This document shows, piece after piece, positions 1 through 6,500 of a stretch of DNA of 14,445 bases. Every line of letters starts with the position of its first letter. Position 1 is the stretch's first letter. This DNA is from CAYGZC01 sp964354225. GTDB lineage: Bacteria; Bacteroidota; Ignavibacteria; UBA10030; SZUA-254. Position numbers and translations under genes: made by a program. The notes beneath the pieces were generated by a model, which was not told the origin of the DNA, did no database searches, and saw nothing but the letters and a program-made list of their open reading frames with translations. The stretch spans positions 1-14,445 of the forward strand of contig CAYGZC010000105.1 of assembly GCA_964354225.1 (NCBI GenBank), given 5' to 3'.

Positions 1-645
<645 letters not shown>

Positions 646-751
646 TAATTTTTATTGATTCGCAAGACCTCACTCGTTCCCAAAGTTTATTTTATGAACT
701 TGGGTTCGTAAGATGTATCGATAGATTGAAGAACTATTTTTCTGGTTGTTT

Positions 752-780
752 AGAGTCCGTTCATCAGAATGGACGACTCT
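752..780 (+). other. 23S-5S spacer hairpin
   Basis: AGAGTC(752-757) pairs with GACTCT(775-780), and GTTCAT(759-764) pairs with ATGGAC(769-774). The stem has 12 pairs with one bulged C at 758 and a CAGA loop. It ends about 10 nt before the 5S start, in a ~145-nt spacer that contains no tRNA. Its position suggests a maturation or RNase III-type processing stem in the rRNA precursor; that role is inferred. A second, weaker stem of the CCCAA/TTGGG type lies around 680-708. Confidence 0.55.
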
Positions 781-790
781 TCTAAAAGTT

Positions 791-908
791 TTCTGGTGAC
801 TATACCGCGGGTGAAATTCCTCTTCCCATTCCGAACAGAGCAGACAAGCCCCGCAGGGCCGATGGTACTATGTGGGTAACTGCATGGGAGAGTAGGTCGT
901 TGCCAGGA
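791..908 (+). rRNA. rrf: 5S ribosomal RNA
   Basis: This is a complete 5S rRNA of ~118 nt. The terminal helix I pairs TTCTGGTGAC(791-800) with GTTGCCAGGA(899-908), using several G-U wobbles. The internal segments CCCATTCCGAACAGAG and GGGAGAGTAGG are the conserved loop B/C and helix IV-V blocks of bacterial 5S. It is the distal gene of the rRNA operon and is followed by a strong terminator 10 nt downstream. Exact ends may be off by 1-2 nt. Confidence 0.95.
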
Positions 909-918
909 GTTATTTAAG

Positions 919-956
919 AATCCCATCTCAATTGAATTTGAGGTGGGATTTTTGTT
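919..956 (+). terminator. Intrinsic terminator of the rRNA operon
   Basis: AATCCCATCTCAA(919-931) pairs with TTGAGGTGGGATT(938-950), giving 13 pairs with one G-U, a 6-nt loop and a T-rich tail (TTTGTTTT). It lies 10 nt after the 5S 3' end, as expected for the end of the rrn transcript. Confidence 0.92.
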
Positions 957-1203
957 TTCTATACATATCATCAAGGGGTAATCCCGAAGAGATTTGAATC
1001 TAAGGCGAGGCTTTTGTATTTGCATAACGATTATAAAACGAAGAAGAGTAAGAGTGATATAATGGAAGAGTGACGTTTCACAGAGGGAAAGAGATTCTTT
1101 ACATTGCCGCACGGATGTTTTACAAAGCGATTTTCACACACCCGGCAGTTGAGATAGCTGCTTGCATTAAATAGTACGAGTGGTGTGCTGAAATATTGAT
1201 GTA
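957..1203. other. Intergenic stretch with no recognisable gene
   Basis: Apart from the half terminator copy at 996-1021, I see no credible coding region or RNA gene here. The minus-strand open frame that covers it runs across the 5S gene and has no codon or motif support. The last 40 nt (from ~1162) weakly follow the 21-nt pattern of the array that starts at 1204. Confidence 0.6.
996..1021 (+). repeat. Half copy of the terminator repeat seen at 1655 and 2456
   Basis: The stretch from TTGAAT (996) to GGCTTTTGTATTT aligns without gaps to the loop, right arm and T tail of the terminator at 1655-1694, with about five mismatches. The left arm is missing, so this copy cannot fold into the same hairpin. 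It is read as a relic of the same element. Confidence 0.5.
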
Positions 1204-1539
1204 TTTCATAGTAGATTTGATTTTGTTCAGAGGAGATTTAAATTCATTCATTAACGGATTAAACTTGTTCATTGCGGAAGAGAAGTTATTCACGGGTAAT
1301 TTATAATTGTTCAGAGATAACTTCAAGTGACACATTGTCCGCTTCGACCGATGCAATGGCATTGTAGATTGTTTCATTGACAAAATAAAGTCGTTCAGAG
1401 ACAAGTTGAGTTCGTTCATTAGTCATTTGATGTGGTTCATTGCAGACGTGAGATAGTTCAGAGGCAAATTGAAGTGATGCAATGGGCAATGAAAGTGATT
1501 CAGAGGCGGATGAGGATAAAACAATGAGGAAAACAGGCG
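1204..1539. repeat. Array of sixteen degenerate 21-nt tandem repeats
   Basis: Sixteen units start at 1204, 1225, 1246 and so on, every 21 nt to 1519, with no indel in 336 nt. The unit begins [GAT][TA]TCA[TG][TA]G and has a loosely conserved AA/TT-rich second half. CA is present at unit positions 4-5 in 16 of 16 units, and G at position 8 in 14 of 16. Two sub-types alternate: a TTCATTG/GCAATG type and a TTCAGAG type. On the minus strand 21 nt is seven codons, and one frame reads as heptads with Met/Leu/Val then Asn and an aromatic or Ile three residues on. A stop at 1423-1425 interrupts that frame, and no start or ribosome site is convincing. The array is therefore annotated as non-coding or a decayed repeat gene. 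It is not a CRISPR: there are no spacers. Confidence 0.85.
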
Positions 1540-1596
1540 AATTTGTAAACATTTGTTATAAAACAGCATTGTAGTATTCCTTTGTGGGAAGAATGG

Positions 1597-1646
1597 ATAG
1601 ATGTGTGATAACTCCTTCACAGCGTGAGAGTAGGTCGTTGTTAGGA
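1597..1646 (+). pseudogene. 5S rRNA 3'-end fragment (decayed copy)
   Basis: The 15-nt block GAGAGTAGGTCGTTG at 1626-1640 is identical to 888-902 of the intact 5S gene. It is followed by TTAGGA where the real gene has CCAGGA. Weaker similarity reaches back to ~1597: ATGTGTGATAACT here against ATGTGGGTAACT in the gene. The 5' half and therefore helix I are missing, so it cannot be a working 5S. Like the real gene, it is followed almost at once by a terminator. Confidence 0.72.
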
Positions 1647-1654
1647 ATTTTTGC

Positions 1655-1694
1655 AAAGCCTCGTTTGAATTTCAAGCAAGGCTTTTGTATTTTT
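1655..1694 (+). terminator. Intrinsic terminator after the 5S fragment
   Basis: AAAGCCTCGTTTGA(1655-1668) pairs with TCAAGCAAGGCTTT(1672-1685) with one C-A mismatch and one G-U, an ATT loop and a T-rich tail. It is nearly identical to the terminator at 2456. The tail TATTTTTG(1688-1695) also matches the TAnnTTTG -7 box of Bacteroidota promoters, with a TTTG at 1664-1667 twenty bases upstream. The site may therefore double as a promoter for the following gene (inference). Confidence 0.75.
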
Positions 1695-1698
1695 GTGA

Positions 1699-2424
1699 AT
1701 GTTTGAAGATGCCATGATGGAAGAAGAAAAGTTTTCGGTAAAGAGAAAGCTAACGAAAGAAGAGCTTGATGCAATGAAAATCGTTTATGAATTCATTTCG
1801 CGAGTTAACGATATCTATGCTCTTTATTTAGATTCATGGAGCGGATTGAGAAAAATCCGAGAAGATTTAATTAAGCGTCAAATCAAGACAGCCGACCAGG
1901 ATCCTGCTGAGGAACGTAAAAAGATTTTAGATTCTCTTGACGCAGCATGGACGATGTATGGTCACGGTCCACCGACTGATGATGAAAATCTTGATCATAG
2001 CAGCACACAGCAAGAATTTAAAGAACGAAATGCCGATAATGGATTGAATCAACGACTCATGAGTAATCTCTGCTTAGTTACCATTTATCAGTATTGGGAA
2101 GATTATTACAGAGATAAAATTGCTGAAGCGTTTGGCTTGACAGGCACACAAAGGAAAAAATTTGTTACTAGCGATTTGATGGGAGATATGAGACACCTAC
2201 GAATTTCAATCATACATCATAATACTATTGCCAAGAAAGAAGTTGAAAATAATTTGGTGCTAAGATGGTTTAAGGAGGGTGATCAAATATTTATTGATCA
2301 GGATAAAATGCGTGAGCTTGTTAATCACATTAGAGATAATTTCGAGATTCAAGTGAAAAAAGAAAAAACAATTACTTATCATTTTCATCGTTCTCCGTCA
2401 AGTTTAAAACCACCGCTGAAATAA
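1699..2424 (+). CDS. HEPN-like protein, putative RNase-type, orphan
   Basis: The product is a soluble 241-residue protein with no signal peptide or membrane segment. I do not recognise a named family with certainty. The strongest clue is residues 163-175 (GDMRHLRISIIHH..N), which contain R168-x4-H173, the Rx4-6H motif typical of HEPN domains. It is preceded by a helix rich in aromatic residues (QYWEDYYRDKIAEAF), as in HEPN proteins of the MAE_28990/RiboL-PSP type. Many HEPN proteins are metal-independent RNases in toxin, phage-defence or RNA-processing systems; others are inactive. The start is uncertain: ATG 1699 lies only a few bases after a terminator tail and has no Shine-Dalgarno, while ATG 1714 or 1717 has a weak GAAG. 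The gene stands alone, with no antitoxin or nucleotidyltransferase partner, between two near-identical terminators and next to an rRNA operon. This fits a cargo gene inserted in a variable site. The function is inferred. Confidence 0.7.
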   Translation: MFEDAMMEEEKFSVKRKLTKEELDAMKIVYEFISRVNDIYALYLDSWSGLRKIREDLIKRQIKTADQDPAEERKKILDSLDAAWTMYGHGPPTDDENLDHSSTQQEFKERNADNGLNQRLMSNLCLVTIYQYWEDYYRDKIAEAFGLTGTQRKKFVTSDLMGDMRHLRISIIHHNTIAKKEVENNLVLRWFKEGDQIFIDQDKMRELVNHIRDNFEIQVKKEKTITYHFHRSPSSLKPPLK

Positions 2425-2455
2425 AAGTTCCATTTAATTGGAATGGCGTGTTTTG

Positions 2456-2490
2456 AAAGCCCCGCTTGAATTTCAAGTGGGGCTTTTGTA
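2456..2490 (+). terminator. Intrinsic terminator of the HEPN-like gene
   Basis: AAAGCCCCGCTTGA(2456-2469) pairs with TCAAGTGGGGCTTT(2473-2486): 14 pairs with one G-U and an ATT loop, then a short T run. It begins 31 nt after the stop codon. Compared with the copy at 1655 it carries paired changes (T-A to C-G, T-G to C-G) that keep or improve the stem. Confidence 0.85.
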
Positions 2491-2494
2491 TAGA

Positions 2495-2610
2495 TGTCCG
2501 AACCAAGATTTACTGGATTTTCCCAATGGGATCACTTCGTGAAAGGATTACCACGATTGAACAAACACGAACCTATTAATCATTGAATCATGCGAATTCC
2601 GGTTCAGACA
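2495..2610. repeat. 116-nt element bounded by 10-nt inverted repeats
   Basis: TGTCCGAACC(2495-2504) and GGTTCAGACA(2601-2610) are inverted repeats matching at 9 of 10 positions. Just inside come AAGATTTACTGGATTTT on the left and AATCATTGAATCATGCGAATTCC on the right, rich in GATT/AATC. From memory, intergenic sequences of the form GAACC-AGATTT-(A/T-rich)-AATC-GGTTCAGACA are common in genomes of this group; I cannot confirm this by search. A 30-codon frame that starts at 2494 and ends at 2584 lies wholly inside and is probably a by-product of the repeat. It has no coding gene of its own and may be a MITE-like or palindromic repeat. Confidence 0.6.
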
Positions 2611-2612
2611 AC

Positions 2613-2661
2613 AAAAAAATCCCCTCCTCTTTCGAGAACGGGATTTTCATTTGGCTTAAAA
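2613..2661 (-). terminator. Minus-strand terminator, second copy of the cold-shock gene terminator
   Basis: This 49-nt segment matches 10618-10666 at 45 of 49 positions with no gaps. AAAATCCC(2616-2623) pairs with GGGATTTT(2640-2647), followed on the minus strand by a run of seven T. The inner CTC/GAG and TTTC loop are the same in both copies. On the minus strand it would end transcripts arriving from 2700-2850, where only the 25-codon frame at 2697-2774 is visible. Confidence 0.7.
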
Positions 2662-2696
2662 GGAATAGAGCATTTAATTGGGTTGTTGTTTATTCT

Positions 2697-2774
2697 CTAA
2701 ATAGAATACAATGGAATGCACTTCTGTACAGGATCACCTAAATTTCTTCCACGAAAAGTCGCTGTAATTGGCAT
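2697..2774 (-). CDS. Possible small ORF of 25 codons
   Basis: This minus-strand frame starts at ATG 2774 and ends at TAG 2697-2699. It has the strong ribosome site GGAGGG at 2778-2783, four bases before the ATG, and a minus-strand terminator 36 nt after the stop. The predicted peptide begins MPITATFRGRNLGDP and ends CIPLYSI; I recognise no family, signal or membrane segment. The case rests on the ribosome site and terminator. A frame this short can occur by chance, and it might instead mark the remnant of a lost gene, since the same terminator type follows the cold-shock gene. Confidence 0.35.
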   Translation of the reverse strand: MPITATFRGRNLGDPVQKCIPLYSI

Positions 2775-2840
2775 TTCACCCTCCAATCTGTACAAAATTT
2801 ATAGACGTCAAATCTGATAGTCTGACATCGACTTTTTCAC

Positions 2841-2871
2841 TTGACATTACTAAAATAATATGGTAAATTTC
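2841..2871 (+). promoter_or_regulatory. Predicted promoter of the secreted-protein operon
   Basis: TTGACA(2841-2846) is followed by TAAATTTC(2864-2871). Read as a Bacteroidota promoter, this is TTG-N20-TAnnTTTc, with seven of eight positions in the -7 box. Read as a sigma70 promoter, it is TTGACA-N17-TAAATT. Either way, transcription would begin near 2878 and leave a leader of about 200 nt before the first start codon. Confidence 0.5.
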
Positions 2872-2872
2872 C

Positions 2873-2918
2873 TACAGGATTATTTAACTGATAATCCGAG
2901 TTTTTAAATCCTCCTGTA
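2873..2918 (+). promoter_or_regulatory. Leader hairpin pair with mutually exclusive pairings
   Basis: GGATTAT(2877-2883) can pair with ATAATCC(2891-2897), followed by GAGTTTTT, a terminator-like arrangement. The alternative is TACAGGA(2873-2879) pairing with TCCTGTA(2912-2918), which shares the GGA strand with the first stem. The two folds compete, as in an attenuator. That use is inferred and no riboswitch class is recognised. Confidence 0.35.
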
Positions 2919-2990
2919 ATAAGGCAAATTACAGACATGTCCCCTAGTTAATCAATTAATGGTTATTAAAAATAATGCAAGTCCGTATTG

Positions 2991-3031
2991 TCTCTATCTG
3001 ATAGATAAAGTTATCAGTTTAGAGATACTTT
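2991..3031 (+). promoter_or_regulatory. Second leader hairpin before the secreted-protein operon
   Basis: TCTCTA(2991-2996) pairs with TAGAGA(3020-3025), and CTGATA(2998-3003) with TATCAG(3012-3017). This gives 12 pairs with a small internal bulge and an 8-nt loop, followed by TACTTTTATT. It ends about 50 nt before the start codon. It could be a weak terminator or a stabilising 5' stem. Confidence 0.45.
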
Positions 3032-3080
3032 TATTAGAAATTAATTCTAAAATTCAAATTATACTTTGAAGGAGAACATC

Positions 3081-3569
3081 GTGAACCAACGATTACAAAT
3101 TTCTTTTGTCGTATTACTTCTCGTTTGCATTGCATCCGGAAGCATATTTGCACAAATACCGGTAAATAAAATTATTTATCAACAGAACTTTGACTCTATT
3201 GGCAGGGCAGCATATGCAAGTTGGAATGCAAATGGAAGAACACAATCTGCCGCTGAAGGTTTCTCTGCACCAGCCAACTGGAGAATAGTGGTCAACAATC
3301 TTGAGTTGACAACTCCTCCTTCTCCTCGCCGACAATATCATACTTACGGTGTTGATCTCGGTGGAACCAATTCAATGAGAGTCTTCATCAATGGTGCATA
3401 CTTCGGTGCCGGCTTGGGAAATGATAATAGCTCGAACGATTATTGCTTTGGATTATTTACAGATGCACCACAGGCTGTAAACTACATCACTCTCAAATAC
3501 ACCAACAATACTACGGACACCATGAAACTAACTGTATCATTTAACTTATCTATGGAGGTTGTATCATGA
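3081..3569 (+). CDS. Small exported protein, first gene of the T9SS cargo operon
   Basis: The product has 162 residues and an evident signal peptide: basic N-region MNQRLQ, hydrophobic core ISFVVLLLVCIASGSIF, cleavage likely after A24 (IFA|Q). The GTG start at 3081 is chosen because AAGGAG(3069-3074) sits six bases ahead; an in-frame TTG at 3066 would overlap that ribosome site. The mature part begins with a QNFDSIG...NW segment like the opening of beta-sandwich modules in secreted FCB proteins (YEQNFDSLP...GW). It ends in NYITLKYTNNTTDTMKLTVSFNLS, which is beta-rich. It has no sorting domain and no catalytic motif that I recognise. Its stop codon overlaps the ATG of the next gene (ATGA), so the two are probably translationally coupled and act together at or outside the cell surface. 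It could be a truncated N-terminal module of a once longer protein. Confidence 0.8.
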   Translation: MNQRLQISFVVLLLVCIASGSIFAQIPVNKIIYQQNFDSIGRAAYASWNANGRTQSAAEGFSAPANWRIVVNNLELTTPPSPRRQYHTYGVDLGGTNSMRVFINGAYFGAGLGNDNSSNDYCFGLFTDAPQAVNYITLKYTNNTTDTMKLTVSFNLSMEVVS

Positions 3570-6500
3570 AAACTTTTTTACAAATCCTTTTTCTGGTTGC
3601 AGTCATTACCTGCTTGACCTTTGAGGTAAAGGCAGCGGGACCGACAGTCTCAATAGGTTACGACTCAGCAGCAATTTTTAAAGGCGGTGTTCGTCTCAAG
3701 AGCTTTAATAACGGCCCTGGTGGAGAGATTTATCTCGGCAAACCCGATCTAGGCATTGGTGCTAACCGGGTTGAAATTGATTTCTACCCAACCGGTCAAT
3801 GGCAGCCATCCAACCATTTCAAGTTTGAGTACACCCCCACTGGCACCAACAACTTGAAGGTCACTGTGAACGCCAACAATCAATATATACTAATGTACAA
3901 TCTCGGCGATGCGAATATCCTGAACTACCTGCAGATCGATGTCGTTGGCAGGCAGGTAGGCACAACCGTTGACTTTAACAACGTCACACTTAATAGCAAT
4001 GCGCTGGGAAATTTTAGTGGCACGGGCTGGCAAACCTGGCAAGTGAAGGAACTCGATTTCACCAGCGGTTTCACGGTGGAGGGAGATCTGTTGCTTTCGG
4101 GAAATCAGCCAGGTGGTGAAACCAACAAACTGCAACTTTCTGTGGGCTATGCGCCACCAACTATCGTGTGGGTAAGTCCAACATATACTTCGGGTGGAAC
4201 GAACGATGGTCACACGTGGCACTTTGATGCGTTTGACAATATTAAGGAAGCTATCGATTCAGTCGCACCAGGGGGAACGGTTAATGTGGGAGATGGAACT
4301 TATAATGAAGATGTTATCATAAATAAAGGATTAAACTTATTTTCTCAAAATGGAAGAACAACCACTATTGTTAATGGCCAAACTACTGGCTGGGGCGGTG
4401 GTGCATTGCGGATCAATTCTTCGAATGTCACTGTGGGTGGGGCTGGTAAAGGTTTTGCATTCAATGGTAAAGCGGGTGGTACAAGTGTTATATCGTTCGC
4501 CTGTTATGTTAGTGGTGCACGTGACATCATCTGGATAGAAGAAAATAAATTTGTCGCAGCACCAAAGGATCCGGGTAATAATGAAACACACGCCTTATTA
4601 ACAGACGGTGGACAAACGAATCAAACTTATAAAAACAATATATTCGACGGATTATCGACACCGCGATTTCTTGTGTACGTCAATGGTTGGGCGGATGTTA
4701 AGGTTGCATCTACGAACATTGATTTTATCGACAACACATTTGTTTCAACGGAAGGCGGGTTATCGTTGAGCTCGTCAGGCGGTGAAATTTCCGGAAATTA
4801 TTTTCAGGGAATGGCGGGGATCGGTCTCAGTCAATATTCGACGAACACAATTACAGGCAACTTCTTCCAAGGGGTTGGAAATGAAGTGAGTTTGAACGAC
4901 ACTTCAGGTGTTAATATTGATGATGTTTTGAACAACAATTTGTTTGTAAAAAAGGTTGTCGTTAAGAATGCAACAGGGTATCGATATGAATCATATCCTT
5001 GGGGATATTACGCGATTGTGAGAGGAAATATTCAAGGTGCTATTGATGCGGCATCTGCTGGCGATAGTGTTCTCGTGTCGGCGGGAACTTACAACGAAGC
5101 TCTCCTTATAAACAAAGCAAACCTCAGCATTATTGGTTCAGGAGAATCATCTACAACGGTTGATCTATCAGGTAAACCCGGAGATAATCAATCCGGCATC
5201 ATGGTGTACTCCAACAATGTCACTTTGAAGAATTTCAAAGTGACCAGCGACGGTGTGGCTCCTCCTGCAAGTCCAAGGTATGGAATAAAATATAGCTTAG
5301 TAACGGGAGGAACAGTGCAGTACCTTACAATCCAAGGATTATATAGATCAGGTTTGGATATTCCCGGAGCCAGCGGGATGACGATCGATCATATCACCGC
5401 AATCAGCAATGGCGGTAATGGTTTGGGTTTACGTGATCTGAACAACTCAACTGTCAGTAACATAACCACAAACAACAACGGCTGGGGTGGTATGAGAATG
5501 CAGAGCTGGACTGGACCCATAACCGGTGTTGTAATATCGGGAACAAATTCATTCGGGGAAGGAACAAACCCGAACATGAGTGCTATGTTCCTCGAGCAAG
5601 GGAACGTGAACCCGGCCGGACCACCCTTCCCAATTACATATGGTTATACGTCTGGAGACGTTCGGATTCAATCCAGTGACTTCGCATTTATACTTTCAGG
5701 CAATGATAATGAAGCACCGCAGTATCAGCGTATTCATTTCTATCGAACTCTTCCTCAAGCGATGGCTGCTGCCGCAGGCTCTCCTCCTCATATTACTACA
5801 GGTAGATACGTGAGGGATCTTTCAAATGGTTATTTCTATGTTGCACCACCTTTGAAGATTCAAGATGCAGTAAATGCTGCAGGCAATGGTGATATTATCG
5901 ATGTAACGGCAGGAACATATAATGAAACCGTTCAAATCGGGAAAGCTATAACACTATCAGGAGCTGGAAAAACGCAGACGATCGTTCAGCCCACAGTGGG
6001 TCTATCGACCGGTGTAGGTCACAAGTACGATCCGAACATGACGGTAGCAATGTTCGTCAACAACACAACGGGAGTTACTATCAAGGATATGACCATCGAT
6101 GGAAATGACCTTGGATTGAATGCCGTTCTCTTCTGGAATGCTTCGTCAGGTAACCTCCAAAATGTAAAAGTCATGCGCCCGAGTGCGTTTAGTGGAATGC
6201 AAACCGGACAGGGGTTGGCAGTCGATGCAACAGCACCTGCCAGTACGAATCTGACGGTTGATAACTGCGAGTTTGAGCAGTGGAATAAAAATGCAATTGA
6301 TATTATTAATGGTAATAGCGGCACGACTAATGGCGGTAATATCACGTTTAGTGTAACAGGCGGAACTTTCACGGGAAGAGGGAATACGGCAGCAAACGCA
6401 CAAAACTGTATCGTCATCTGGGAACAAGCCGGTGGAACGATCAACGGGTCAATTCAAAATGCATCCTTTGCGGACGTTAACTACACGCCAACTAGTAATG

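Noticed and set aside
750..1112. 120-codon minus-strand open frame across the 5S gene
   Set aside because: It runs antisense through a complete 5S rRNA and its terminator, has no ribosome site and no recognisable motif.
1204..1539. CRISPR array
   Set aside because: No identical direct repeats, no spacers of regular length, no cas genes; the period is only 21 nt and all units are degenerate versions of one another.
2494..2586. 30-codon plus-strand ORF
   Set aside because: It starts at the edge of the inverted-repeat element and lies inside it, has no ribosome site, and reads like translated repeat.
3066..3080. TTG 3066 as start of the small exported protein
   Set aside because: The AAGGAG ribosome site at 3069-3074 lies inside that extension and is ideally placed for GTG 3081.
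3540..3600. Frameshift splitting one secreted gene into two
   Set aside because: The second frame has its own GGAGG, ATG and complete signal peptide, so two separate exported proteins are more likely.
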